Notes under the pieces: generated by a model
Database searches by the model: none
The model's input: only the letters and a program-made list of their open reading frames with translations
What the model was told of the DNA's origin: nothing
Program-made: the position numbers and the translations under genes
Source of the DNA: Rhodovulum sp.
Lineage (GTDB): Bacteria > Pseudomonadota > Alphaproteobacteria > Rhodobacterales > Rhodobacteraceae
Assembly (NCBI GenBank): GCA_002706605.1
Contig: PALT01000017.1
Coordinates: 1-64,000 of the forward strand
Direction of reading: 5' to 3'
Length of the DNA: 64,000 nt
Shown: positions 51,898 through 60,760 of the stretch, piece after piece
Layout of the letters: each line of letters begins with the position of its first letter
How positions within the stretch are numbered: position 1 is the stretch's first letter

Positions 51898-53073
51898 TCA
51901 ATCCTCGGCGCCGGTGGCGCGGCGGATCGTTTGGTTCAGCGTCGACAGATCCGCGCGCAGATTGCCGATGGCCTCTTGGCGACCCGCGCTGATTTCCTCA
52001 AGGATGCGCAACAGTTGCACGTCGATCGACCGCAGACGCATCCGGCTTTCGGCGTCGGAATGGGCGCTGCCGCCCTCACCCGCGATGGCCTCAATCGCGG
52101 TGGCCAGACGATCCTGACCGGCAGCAAGTTGCGCAATCGCCTGATCTAGATTGCGATAGCCCTCAAGCTGTCCCGCGACACGGTCCAAGGTCGCGGTCAT
52201 CTGCGCCAGATGGCCCTCGACATTATCGCGGTTGGCCTCGGAATTGGCGACGATGGTTTGCAGCGCATCCATTTGCAGCGACATCTGTTCCATCACCGCC
52301 GCGACCGCGCCCATTTCGTTCGTGCCCTCGCCCTCAGCTCCGGCAAAGCCGATGCGGGTAAAGGTCGACAGCCATTCCTCAAGCTCGCGATAAAACCGGT
52401 TCTGACCGTGACCCGCAAACAGTTCCAGCAACCCCACAACCAGCGACCCCGCCAGACCCAACAGGGACGAGGCGAACGCCGTGCCCATCCCGCCCAGCTG
52501 GGCCTCAAGGCCGGTCATCAGGCGGCTGAAGACGGCGACGCTATCCTCGCCCTCGGTCGGGGCAAGGGATCGGATGGTCTCAACAACCGCCGGAACGGTT
52601 GTCGCCAGACCATAGAACGTCCCCAAAAGGCCAAGGAAAATCAGTAGGTTGACGATATAACGCGTGATATCGCGCGCCTCTTCGATCCGCGTAGCGACGG
52701 ATTCAAGGATTGAGCCCGCCGAAGAGGCGCTGATATGCATGCGCGACTGACGGTTGCCCAAGAGCGCAGCCAACGGGGCCAACAGGCGCGGCGCGCGGCC
52801 CTTGCTGTCGTCGCGGTTCTTGCCGCTAAACCGTTCGATCCAGCGCACGGACGAGATCAGTTGCACCATCTGAAGGATACAGGCCAGCACACCGGCCAGA
52901 AACACCGCCGCAATCAACCCGTTCAGATAAGGGTTGGCCAAAAACACCGGCGCGACCCGTGGAAGGGCAATATACCCGCCAAAGGAAAACAGCCCCAGCG
53001 CCACCAGCATCAGGAAAATCTGACGGACCGGTTGGGAAAAATGCGGCTCGGCCTCGTGATCGGTCATGTCCAT
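51898..53073 (-). CDS. MotA/TolQ/ExbB-type proton-channel protein
   Basis: The 391-residue inner-membrane protein has helices near residues 18-36, 50-72, 140-160 and 195-220. The third and fourth regions (IVNLLIFLGLLGTFYGLATTV; GGMGTAFASSLLGLAGSLVVG) are the MotA/ExbB signature. Residues ~275-385 form a helical tail (LAQMTATLDRVAGQLEGYRNL). It is co-transcribed with the MotB/OmpA-like gene. Distinct from the motility stators, since no flagellar genes are near. Confidence 0.86.
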   Translation of the reverse strand: MDMTDHEAEPHFSQPVRQIFLMLVALGLFSFGGYIALPRVAPVFLANPYLNGLIAAVFLAGVLACILQMVQLISSVRWIERFSGKNRDDSKGRAPRLLAPLAALLGNRQSRMHISASSAGSILESVATRIEEARDITRYIVNLLIFLGLLGTFYGLATTVPAVVETIRSLAPTEGEDSVAVFSRLMTGLEAQLGGMGTAFASSLLGLAGSLVVGLLELFAGHGQNRFYRELEEWLSTFTRIGFAGAEGEGTNEMGAVAAVMEQMSLQMDALQTIVANSEANRDNVEGHLAQMTATLDRVAGQLEGYRNLDQAIAQLAAGQDRLATAIEAIAGEGGSAHSDAESRMRLRSIDVQLLRILEEISAGRQEAIGNLRADLSTLNQTIRRATGAED

Positions 53074-53138
53074 TGGGTGCGTCCCGGATCGTTATTTTAC
53101 ACGCAAAGCCTAGGGTAAGCTGTGCACTGAAACAATCA

Positions 53139-53702
53139 TCAATCTGTCGGATTGGCCTCGCTCACGGCACTCTGAATTTCGCGCACGCGGCGGCTGAGCC
53201 AGCTGAGTTCCTCATCCACGATTCCGAGATCGGCCAGATGACCCGCGGAATTGAACAGGTATTCGGTGTTGGGCCCGCGACCACCGACGGCGTGGGTGAT
53301 GATATGCGCCTGCTCTTCCAAAGGCAGGTCGCCGCAATATTGGTCGTGATCGGGGTCGATGATATAGGTCACCGCATCGACCATCCGCCCGTCCGACAGG
53401 CGCACGGGCTGAACCGTTTCCAGATAGGCGGAGGAGACCAGTTCGCGCTCACGCAGATAGGCCATGGTTGCCTCTTCAGTGCCGGCGGTGACGCGAAAGG
53501 CCACACCCTCACAGGCCCCGCCGTCCTTGGCGTCCAGCGCAAGGACCAGCCCCGGTTCCTCAACCGAGCCGCGGTGGTGGATTGAGCGCATACAGAACGA
53601 CCGGTGAAACCCCTTCAGGCGGGCCACATGCGTCTCGGAAAACTCAAAGCCTGGGTTCCACACCAGCGATCCATAGCCAAACACCCAAAGAGGCGCATTC
53701 AT
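53139..53702 (-). CDS. chaC: gamma-glutamylcyclotransferase, ChaC type
   Basis: The 187-residue protein degrades glutathione to 5-oxoproline and Cys-Gly. It begins LWVFGYGSLVWNPGFEFSET, the ChaC signature YGSL loop, followed by GFHRSFCMRSIHHRGS, CEGVAFRV, and Glu/Tyr-containing LRERELVSSAYLE and VTYIIDP. The final segment is GPNTEYLFNSAGHLADLG. It is divergent from the DUF2125 gene. Confidence 0.93.
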   Translation of the reverse strand: MNAPLWVFGYGSLVWNPGFEFSETHVARLKGFHRSFCMRSIHHRGSVEEPGLVLALDAKDGGACEGVAFRVTAGTEEATMAYLRERELVSSAYLETVQPVRLSDGRMVDAVTYIIDPDHDQYCGDLPLEEQAHIITHAVGGRGPNTEYLFNSAGHLADLGIVDEELSWLSRRVREIQSAVSEANPTD

Positions 53703-53770
53703 TTGTCTGGTCCTTCTGCCACATGCCCTTTAAATACCACCATATACCAAAGGTTTGAGGAACCCCAGCC

Positions 53771-54724
53771 ATGCGCAAACTGTTATCCATCACGATCGTA
53801 TTGGCGCTATTGTGGGCGGGGTACTGGTTCGTGGCCGCGCGCGGCTTGGACAAGGCGCTGAACGCGGGGATTGAGGCACAACGCGCCGCAGGTTGGACGA
53901 TTGCATATGACGATCTGTCGGTGTCGGGTTTTCCGAACCGTTTGGACACGACCCTGACCGCACCGACGATTGCCGCGCCGACCGGCGATTTCGGATGGTC
54001 CGCGCCGTTCTTTCAGGTCCTGACGCTCAGCTATCGGCCCAACCATATCATCGCCGTCTGGCCGGAAACCCAAACCCTGACCCTGCCCGATCTGGGCAAG
54101 GTGACGGTCCTGAACACCGACATGCGGGCAAGCGCGGTGGTCCGCGCCGAGGGCGACCTGACACTGGATCGCGCCAATCTGGTCGCCGAACAGATCGCCG
54201 CACGGTTTGAGACGGGCGACCGGATCGCGGCGGATAAGGTGTTGTTGGCGCTGCGCGCAACCGAAGAGCCGACCACCTATGACGTCGCAGTGGATGCGAC
54301 CGGCCTTTCGGCGGCGGGTCATGTGATCACCGCGACCAAGGTCAACGCGCGGGTCGGCCTGTCGCAACCGCTGAACCGGTTTGCCCTTGCCCCCCTGCCC
54401 CATGCCACGCGTGTCGATCTGGACAACGCGCGCATCGAATGGGGCGAGACCGTTGTCACAGCAACCGGCGGGTTTGACATTGATCTGGATGGCTATGCGA
54501 CGGGCGCGCTGACCCTCGGGATCACCAATTGGCGCGCAGCCCTGACCATGGCACAGGACATGGGCCTGATGCGGCCCGCCGATGTCAAACAGGCCACGCG
54601 GGTTCTACGTCTGCTGGCGGCAAGCGATGGGGATGACACGACGCTGGACGTGCCCCTGTCCCTGCGGGGCGGTCAGGTGTGGCTGGGTCCGGTCAACCTT
54701 GGTCGGATGCCCCGCCTGCGTTAA
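53771..54724 (+). CDS. DUF2125 domain protein, membrane anchored
   Basis: The 317-residue protein has an N-terminal signal anchor (LLSITIVLALLWAGYWFVA) and a large periplasmic beta-rich domain: GWTIAYDDLSVSGFPNRLDT and APFFQVLTLSYRPNHIIAVWPET, typical of DUF2125. The C-terminal WLGPVNLGRMPRLR is also conserved. The function is unknown, possibly envelope or lipid related. It converges on the extensin-like gene with a 4-base overlap. Confidence 0.85.
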   Translation: MRKLLSITIVLALLWAGYWFVAARGLDKALNAGIEAQRAAGWTIAYDDLSVSGFPNRLDTTLTAPTIAAPTGDFGWSAPFFQVLTLSYRPNHIIAVWPETQTLTLPDLGKVTVLNTDMRASAVVRAEGDLTLDRANLVAEQIAARFETGDRIAADKVLLALRATEEPTTYDVAVDATGLSAAGHVITATKVNARVGLSQPLNRFALAPLPHATRVDLDNARIEWGETVVTATGGFDIDLDGYATGALTLGITNWRAALTMAQDMGLMRPADVKQATRVLRLLAASDGDDTTLDVPLSLRGGQVWLGPVNLGRMPRLR

Positions 54725-55587
54725 CGGCAATAGGCGCCGTTGCCGTATTTCGCGACGTCGAAATGGAAATGATCCTTGTGGTATTTGTCCGCATTCGGCC
54801 CCAGAACGGTGCCAAAGGGACCACAGGCCGATTTGTGCATCTTCGCCAACAACTGCCCCTCGGCGCCCTTGCCCCAATGACTTAGGACGTTCAGGGTTTT
54901 GCCGTTCACTAGGGTCAGTTGCGAGATATCAATCGCCTTGCCCTTGCCGTGCTCGGACACCTTTGCACCGGGTTGGTTGTTGCGCGTGCGACAGGAATAC
55001 CCCGCCGCGACCGAGAACTTGGCCGGACCGCCGCCCAGACTGCCAATCGCGGGTTTAACGCCCTTATTCACCCATTTATTCAGCGCCTTAGCCGCGTCGC
55101 AATTCATCACCGCAGGCGGGCTAAGCTCAACCCCGCCAACCGAATAGACCTCAACCGGATTGGACACGCCACAGCCTTTGAGCGTGCCTTGGATCGGCGA
55201 CACCTTGCGGCCCAGAATTGCGTTGTTGCCACAGATTTTCTGAACCTTACCACCGCCAGATAGAACCGGCGCGGGGGCGGGGGCATAGGCCACTTGGGTC
55301 GGGCGGGCCTGCGGACGCAGGGCGACCACGACCGAATAGGCGCTGTTCGACGTGGATGTCTGAACCGGCGCGGGCGCGATTGCGACAACCGCCGATCCCG
55401 GGCGCGGACGCGGGCGGACGGTGTCCGCCGTGGGTCCGAAAACCGGCACGAACAGAGGACCAAAGGGCGGCTCAACCACCGTCGTTTGCGGACGGGGTTT
55501 CGGGATCAGGGCGGTCGTGATCGATTCCGCCGAAACCGGCCCTGCGCCCATCAGCATCAGCGCCAGATATGACGCCAGACGCTTCAT
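54721..55587 (-). CDS. extensin-like family protein (VanY/D-Ala-D-Ala carboxypeptidase-like fold)
   Basis: The 288-residue protein has a signal peptide ([20 protein letters not shown]) and a Pro-rich linker (residues ~25-90). The C-terminal domain has CGVSNPVEVYSVGGVELSPP, AGYSCRTRNNQPGAKVSEHG, AIDIS and DHFHFDVA. The pattern S-x-H, D and H-x-H fits the zinc peptidase fold of the DUF882/VanY type, so a role in peptidoglycan is likely (inference). It follows tyrA with a 4-base overlap. Confidence 0.83.
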   Translation of the reverse strand: MKRLASYLALMLMGAGPVSAESITTALIPKPRPQTTVVEPPFGPLFVPVFGPTADTVRPRPRPGSAVVAIAPAPVQTSTSNSAYSVVVALRPQARPTQVAYAPAPAPVLSGGGKVQKICGNNAILGRKVSPIQGTLKGCGVSNPVEVYSVGGVELSPPAVMNCDAAKALNKWVNKGVKPAIGSLGGGPAKFSVAAGYSCRTRNNQPGAKVSEHGKGKAIDISQLTLVNGKTLNVLSHWGKGAEGQLLAKMHKSACGPFGTVLGPNADKYHKDHFHFDVAKYGNGAYCR

Positions 55588-56504
55588 TCCTTGGTACCGC
55601 TGCGTCCGAAATCGGGGGCCTCGGTGTCCTGACCGGCCTCGATAATGCCGCGACGGATGGCGCGCGTGCGGGTGAAATAGTCGAACAGATGCTCACCATC
55701 GCCCGTCCGGATCGCCCGTTGCAGCGCGAACAGTTCCTCGGTGAAGCGCCCGAGGATTTCCAGCGTCGCCTCTTTGTTCGTCAGGAACACGTCGCGCCAC
55801 ATGGTCGGATCAGACGCTGCGATCCGCGTGAAGTCGCGAAAACCGGCGGCCGAGTATTTGATGACCTCGCTATCGGTCACGCGGCGCAGGTCATCGGCGA
55901 CCCCCACCATCGTGTAAGCGATCAGGTGGGGCGTGTGACTGGTGACAGCCAAGACCAGATCATGGTGCTCGGCGTCCATTTCGTCGACATTGGCCCCCAT
56001 ACCTTCCCACAAGGCGCGCAAGCGGGCGGCGGCATCGGCGCTGCTGTTTTCGGTCGGAACCAACAGGCACCACCGGTTCTGGAACAGGCTGGCAAACCCC
56101 GAGAGAGGCCCCGAATGCTCGGTTCCCGCCAACGGGTGACCGGGCACGAAATCAACGCCCTCGGGGATGTGCGGTCCAACGGCGTCAATCACCGCCTGTT
56201 TGACCGAGCCGACGTCGGTGACGGTCGCGCCCTGTTTCAGATGCGGACCGATCTCGGCGGCAACGGCACCCATCGCGCCAACCGGTACGGCCAGAACCAC
56301 CAGATCGGCGTCTTGGACGGCCTCGGCGGCCGTGTCGACAATCCGGTCGCACAGGTTGATTTTCGCCGCCGTTTCTCGGGTCTCGGCCGAGCGCGCGGTG
56401 CCGACGATTTCACCGGCCAGCCCATGCAGACGCATGGCATGCGCCATCGACCCCGCAATCAGGCCCAGCCCGATCAGGGCAACGCGGTTGTAGATCACGC
56501 TCAT
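55584..56504 (-). CDS. tyrA: prephenate/arogenate dehydrogenase family protein
   Basis: The 306-residue enzyme carries out oxidative decarboxylation in tyrosine synthesis. NAD(P) site: [19 protein letters not shown]. Other motifs are [26 protein letters not shown], and [21 protein letters not shown] at 56504 overlaps the hisC stop; the longer frame upstream has no support. Prephenate versus arogenate specificity cannot be decided here. Confidence 0.93.
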   Translation of the reverse strand: MSVIYNRVALIGLGLIAGSMAHAMRLHGLAGEIVGTARSAETRETAAKINLCDRIVDTAAEAVQDADLVVLAVPVGAMGAVAAEIGPHLKQGATVTDVGSVKQAVIDAVGPHIPEGVDFVPGHPLAGTEHSGPLSGFASLFQNRWCLLVPTENSSADAAARLRALWEGMGANVDEMDAEHHDLVLAVTSHTPHLIAYTMVGVADDLRRVTDSEVIKYSAAGFRDFTRIAASDPTMWRDVFLTNKEATLEILGRFTEELFALQRAIRTGDGEHLFDYFTRTRAIRRGIIEAGQDTEAPDFGRSGTKE

Positions 56505-57586
56505 TCCTTGGCCTCTTTGAACCCGCGGATGGCGTGGACAATACGACGGCACGATGCCTCATCCCCGACCGTGATACGCAGGCAATCGGGCAATTTGTAC
56601 CCCGCCACGCGGCGCACGATCAGACCGTTTTGTTTCAGGTATGCGTCACAGGCGTCCGCCTCATCCGCGCTCTGGAAGCGCGCGAGGATAAAGTTTGTGT
56701 AGGACACGTCGCTGGGCACGCCAACGTCGGCCAATGCCTCGGACAGCCACACCCGCAGACGGGCATTTTCGGACAGGCATTTTTCCAGATACTCGCGGTC
56801 GCGCAATGCGGCCTCAGCCGTGTCCAACTGGGCGTCGGACAGGTTGAACGGCCCACGAACACGGTTCAGAACGTCGATGATCGCCTGCGGACCATAGCCC
56901 CAGCCGATGCGCAGCCCGCCAAGGCCATAGACCTTGGAAAAGGTGCGCGTCATCACGACGTTCTCGCGCGCCTCAACCATCGCTGCGCCACCGTCGAACC
57001 CGTCGACATATTCGGCATAGGCCCCGTCCAGCACCAGAATGGTGTGCGCGGGCAGGCCATCGGCAAGGCGCGTGATCTCATCGCCCGTCACAAACGTGCC
57101 CGTCGGGTTGGCGGGGTTTGCGATGAAGACCAGTTTGGTGCGCTCAGTACAGGCCGCCAGAATGGCGTCGACGTCCACGGTGCGATCAACCTCAGGCACC
57201 TCAACGGGCGTGGCACCGGCGGCCAGCGTCGAAATCCGGTACATGGAGAACCCGTGTTCGGTGTGGATCACCTCATCGCCAGGACCGGCATAGGCCTGAC
57301 AGAGAAAGGTGATGATCTCATCCGAGCCGACGCCACAAATGATTTTGCCTGCGTCCAGACCGTGCACCTCGGCAATCGCCGTGCGCAGGGACAGGTGGTC
57401 GGTCGAGGGGTATCGATGCAACTGATGGGCACAGCGGGCAAAGACCTCTTTGGCCTTGTCCGACGGTCCAAAGGGGTTTTCGTTGGACGACAGTTTCACA
57501 ACGTCGGCCACGCCTTCGATTTTGGACTGACCACCCTGATACAGGGCAATCTGCATAATCCCGGGTTGCACTTCGATTTTAGACAC
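56501..57586 (-). CDS. hisC: histidinol-phosphate aminotransferase
   Basis: The 361-residue PLP enzyme (fold type I) has the start at GTG 57586, with GAGGAG eight bases before. Motifs: [59 protein letters not shown], and [17 protein letters not shown] with the Schiff-base Lys. In Rhodobacterales this enzyme often serves also as an aromatic aminotransferase, which fits the operon with tyrA. Confidence 0.95.
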   Translation of the reverse strand: MSKIEVQPGIMQIALYQGGQSKIEGVADVVKLSSNENPFGPSDKAKEVFARCAHQLHRYPSTDHLSLRTAIAEVHGLDAGKIICGVGSDEIITFLCQAYAGPGDEVIHTEHGFSMYRISTLAAGATPVEVPEVDRTVDVDAILAACTERTKLVFIANPANPTGTFVTGDEITRLADGLPAHTILVLDGAYAEYVDGFDGGAAMVEARENVVMTRTFSKVYGLGGLRIGWGYGPQAIIDVLNRVRGPFNLSDAQLDTAEAALRDREYLEKCLSENARLRVWLSEALADVGVPSDVSYTNFILARFQSADEADACDAYLKQNGLIVRRVAGYKLPDCLRITVGDEASCRRIVHAIRGFKEAKE

Positions 57587-57714
57587 GGTGTGGTCTCCTC
57601 TTACGCGGGGTTTTCTATCCGTCCACAGGGACCAAGACCAGACGCAAAGACGCACGATTGGGCCAATGTTGCGCAAAATCCAACGCCACAGCCAAACCGA
57701 CCTGTCCAAAACAG

Positions 57715-57740
57715 AAAACCCGCCGAAATCGGCGGGTTTT
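57715..57740 (-). terminator. terminator of rpsD
   Basis: AAAACCCGCCGA and TCGGCGGGTTTT form a 12-bp symmetrical stem around two bases, so it can act in both directions. A further 9-bp palindrome, CTAAGAACT/AGTTCTTAG (57762-57780), spans the rpsD stop. Confidence 0.9.
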
Positions 57741-57769
57741 CCAGTTCTCGTGAGTGAGAGGCTAAGAAC

Positions 57770-58390
57770 TTAGTTCTTAGCGTAGAATTCGACGACCAGG
57801 TTCGGTTCCATAACAACGGGGTAGGGAACGTCCGACAGGCCGGGGGTGCGAACGAAGGTCACGGTCAGTTTGCCGTTGTCGACGTCCAGGTAATCGGGAA
57901 CTTCGCGCTCAGCCGACTGAACAGCTTCCAGAACCAGAGCCATTTGCTTGGAACGGTCACGCACCTCGATGACGTCGCCTTCTTTGACGCGGTAGGACGG
58001 GATGTTCACGCGCTGACCGTTGACGGTCACGTGGCCGTGGTTCACGAACTGACGTGCAGCGAACACGGTCGGAACCAGTTTGGCGCGGTAAACAACAGCG
58101 TCCAGACGACGCTCCAGCAGACCGATCAGGTTTTCACCGGTGTCGCCTTTAACACGCTCAGCTTCGCCGTAGATGCGACGGAACTGTTTCTCGGTCAGGT
58201 CGCCGTAGTAACCTTTGAGCTTTTGCTTAGCGCGCAGCTGAATACCGAAGTCCGACAGTTTGCCTTTGCGGCGCTGGCCGTGCTGGCCGGGGCCGTATTC
58301 GCGGCGGTTGACGGGCGACTTGGCGCGGCCCCAGATGTTTTCGCCCATACGGCGGTCAATTTTGTACTTGGCAGACGTGCGTTTGGTCAC
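57770..58390 (-). CDS. rpsD: 30S ribosomal protein S4
   Basis: The 206-residue primary 16S rRNA-binding protein begins [19 protein letters not shown]. The S4 domain has [32 protein letters not shown] (here in two parts: [19 protein letters not shown] and [15 protein letters not shown]). It ends with [18 protein letters not shown]. It is a monocistronic gene outside the usual alpha operon, as in this order. S4 commonly represses its own mRNA. Confidence 0.98.
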   Translation of the reverse strand: MTKRTSAKYKIDRRMGENIWGRAKSPVNRREYGPGQHGQRRKGKLSDFGIQLRAKQKLKGYYGDLTEKQFRRIYGEAERVKGDTGENLIGLLERRLDAVVYRAKLVPTVFAARQFVNHGHVTVNGQRVNIPSYRVKEGDVIEVRDRSKQMALVLEAVQSAEREVPDYLDVDNGKLTVTFVRTPGLSDVPYPVVMEPNLVVEFYAKN

Positions 58391-58532
58391 GGCTGATCTC
58401 CTTCATAAATGCGAACGCCGCGGGGCGTTCAGAAGGGCGTTGTCCTTTCCCGTAGGATGGGAGACAGGCATCCCCTTGCGGGGGCCACCAACACCAATGA
58501 AAACCCGGCCACAGTGGGCCGGGATGGCGTGC
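58391..58532 (-). other. structured leader of rpsD
   Basis: The predicted transcript has three stem-loops before the start codon. CCCGGCC/GGCCGGG (58505-58524) is followed by TTTTC, GGCCCCCGC/GGGGATGCC lies around 58465-58490, and GAACGCC/GGCGTTC (58412-58429) lies next to the ribosome site. These could be an S4 autoregulation site; not proven. Confidence 0.45.
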
Positions 58533-58560
58533 TTATACAGCGCGCGATGTCCGAGTCAAT
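58533..58560 (-). promoter_or_regulatory. promoter of rpsD
   Basis: On the minus strand TTGACT (58555-58560), 16 bases and TATAAG (58533-58538) predict a start near 58526. The -35 box overlaps the stop codon of the upstream Hint gene. Confidence 0.55.
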
Positions 58561-59626
58561 GACGGAATCCGCCCTCATGCTGCAAAATAGCGGCCTCGCC
58601 CGTGCTGAGGTTGCGCCGCGCAAACCCGCCATAGGATTGCGGGTCGCGATCCACCGTCGGAAAGCACGACAACAGCTCGGCCCGCTGCGCATCGGGGACG
58701 GCGGCGATGTCGGTGTTGGCGGGGTGAAAGCTCTCTGCGTCCACACCGTTGGCGGTGATCACCTGATGCTGTTCCAACATAAGGTGGACATAGGTCACGG
58801 ATTTCAGCGTCGTGTCGACCATGATCGAATGGTCGTTCAACATATCCTTGGCCGCGATTAGAACCTCGGGCGTGCCAAACAGGGATTGGGCCGCCGGGCC
58901 GCGCATCAACAAGCGGTGCTCGGGCGAGACCACCAGATCGGGCTGGGGACAATCAATCCCAAAGGCCTGTGCCTTGACGCGGATCGGGCGCAGATGCGGC
59001 AATGCATAGAGACGCGCGCCAGACATATAGCGTTGCCCGCGCCAGACGATTTTCTGGGGGCCGTTGTCGCGCGTGCAGATCTCATCGCCCTGATGCAGAT
59101 CCTCGATCAAGCGCGGCCCATGCGGGGTTTCGATCATGGTGCCGGTCGCGAAACAGATCACGCCCTCGGGCTGATCCGTGTGGCGGGTGACAGGCGGGGT
59201 TTCGGCGATTTCACGCACGACCCACAATTCGACACCCGGCGGCGGCAATTGATCGACGAACATCAACAGCGGCGGCTTGCCCACCGTCGTTGGAATTTCC
59301 GTTGCCGTGAACGACGCCTGCCCGTCCGTCAGAACAAAGCCCTTGTCCAACAGAGGTGTATTCAGCGGCTCGTAGACCGAGCGCTGAGGATCAAGTGCCG
59401 CCCCAACCAAGCGACGCACCGAGCGTGCTGCACGGCGGCGCATGTCTGCCGCTCCATCAGCCTCACCAAGAAGCAAAAAATCACTCGAACCGTCGACCCG
59501 CGTCGCGTCGCCATTCCAACGCCACACGGAGCCAACCCGCAACGTACCCAAGGGCGCGTTTTTCGCGCCGTCTACTTCTGTGTGCGACCAAGGGATGACA
59601 AACGTGCCTTTCAAGCCCGTTTTCAT
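58556..59626 (-). CDS. Hint-domain protein with intact catalytic cysteine
   Basis: The 356-residue protein has an N-terminal ~150-residue region (FKG-like start GTFVIPWSHTEVDG) followed by a Hint domain (PF13403-type) starting at Cys158: CFATGTMIETPHGPRLIEDL, GDEICTRDNGPQKIVWRG, SPEHRLLMRGPAAQSLFG, and LMLEQHQVITANGVDAESFHP. The His in EHRLLM and QHQVI suit the Hint active site. The function is unknown; perhaps self-cleavage. Its relative at 18640 has lost the Cys. Confidence 0.83.
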   Translation of the reverse strand: MKTGLKGTFVIPWSHTEVDGAKNAPLGTLRVGSVWRWNGDATRVDGSSDFLLLGEADGAADMRRRAARSVRRLVGAALDPQRSVYEPLNTPLLDKGFVLTDGQASFTATEIPTTVGKPPLLMFVDQLPPPGVELWVVREIAETPPVTRHTDQPEGVICFATGTMIETPHGPRLIEDLHQGDEICTRDNGPQKIVWRGQRYMSGARLYALPHLRPIRVKAQAFGIDCPQPDLVVSPEHRLLMRGPAAQSLFGTPEVLIAAKDMLNDHSIMVDTTLKSVTYVHLMLEQHQVITANGVDAESFHPANTDIAAVPDAQRAELLSCFPTVDRDPQSYGGFARRNLSTGEAAILQHEGGFRH

Positions 59627-59634
59627 TCCGAAAT

Positions 59635-59661
59635 CTGCCCCAATTATATTTTTATTGGCAG
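59635..59661. promoter_or_regulatory. A+T-rich inverted repeat upstream of the Hint gene
   Basis: CTGCCCCAAT and ATTGGCAG flank a 9-base A/T core. On the minus strand a TATAAT (59643-59648) lies inside the repeat. It is a candidate -10 with an overlapping operator. Confidence 0.4.
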
Positions 59662-59729
59662 CAGGTTAACACGCGACGTTAATGCTTGTGAAGGAGGGAA
59701 ATATCCCAAAGTGTGGATTTTTATATACT

Positions 59730-60665
59730 TTAGAATTTAAGCCGCAGGTCGATGGTGCCGACGATCTGGCTGTCGCTCTGGCCGACGAATTCCTTGCCCA
59801 GCCACGTGACCCCGTAAAACAGACCAACCCGTTCGCCCTGCCAGTTCACACCGGCGCGCACACGGTCGCGCGTATCGGTCAGTTGCAGGCCGCTGCTGGC
59901 GGGGATGATTGCGCTGTGAAAGACCTTGGCCGTGTCCGCCCCGATCAGGAAGGACAGACCGCGGTCATCCTTGCCCACCGCATCATAGAGCTGGCCGCTG
60001 AACTCATCGCGCAGCAGCAGGCTATTCTGACCAAAACCGCCGAAAATCACGTCCCCGCCCACACGGGCAAGGGTTTCGATCCCGCTCTGAACCTGAAAAA
60101 ACGGACGGAAGGTCACGCCGTCAGAGATACGGAAATCCCCCGTCACATCCAGTTCCGCCGTCAGATAAACCGCGTTGCCGATCTGGTTGGCCAGAACCGC
60201 GTCGGACGGCGGTGTCACCCCCAACAGCTCATGCGCCTCGCGCTGAAACGATCCGTGGCCCGTATCCGGACCGGTAAAGGCCAGACCACCCCCCAGACCG
60301 ATGTCGGCCTTGCCAAATTGGAAATGCGAATAGGCCCCGACGCTAAGCGCACCGGCATAGGCGCGGTCGGCGGGGTTCGGGGTCGTCAGGTCCTCGGGCG
60401 TGATGGTCGAGGCATTGAAGCGATACTCGATCACCTCACCGAAACTGTCGGGCAGATCGCCGGTCCAGTCCTGTCCGCGCACCCAGCTGACCGTATAGGA
60501 CGAACTGCGCCACCGGTCGCGCCCGTCACCGAACACATCGTTGGCAAAGACACTGCCAATCCCCAAGGTCTTGTTGCCGTCAACCTCGACCTCTTGCGCC
60601 ATTGCGCCGGTTGCGGCCACCATTACCCCAGCGGCCAGCGCAAATGCGGCACAGATCTGTGTCAT
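59730..60665 (-). CDS. LpxR-like lipid A deacylase family (DUF2219) outer-membrane protein
   Basis: The 311-residue protein has a signal peptide (FALAAGVMVAATGAMA) and then the DUF2219 pattern: LGIGSVFANDVFGDGRDRWRS and SYTVSWVRG, followed by alternating beta strands and a terminal Phe, as in outer-membrane barrels. LpxR removes the 3' acyloxyacyl group of lipid A. Whether this one is active is not clear. It is divergent from the exported hydrolase. Confidence 0.8.
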   Translation of the reverse strand: MTQICAAFALAAGVMVAATGAMAQEVEVDGNKTLGIGSVFANDVFGDGRDRWRSSSYTVSWVRGQDWTGDLPDSFGEVIEYRFNASTITPEDLTTPNPADRAYAGALSVGAYSHFQFGKADIGLGGGLAFTGPDTGHGSFQREAHELLGVTPPSDAVLANQIGNAVYLTAELDVTGDFRISDGVTFRPFFQVQSGIETLARVGGDVIFGGFGQNSLLLRDEFSGQLYDAVGKDDRGLSFLIGADTAKVFHSAIIPASSGLQLTDTRDRVRAGVNWQGERVGLFYGVTWLGKEFVGQSDSQIVGTIDLRLKF

Positions 60666-60760
60666 ATCCGAATCCTGTTCTTGGCCCTTCTGGGCATACG
60701 CGTCTTTGGTGTGTTATCCGTTAGTTACAGAATTTGGCAAAAGAATGGAATGTCACGAAA

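Noticed and set aside
49947..53073. Zorya-type anti-phage defence (ZorA/ZorB)
   Set aside because: The coiled coil is in the MotB-like, not the MotA-like, protein, and no ZorC, ZorD or ZorE gene is near. The neighbours are housekeeping genes.
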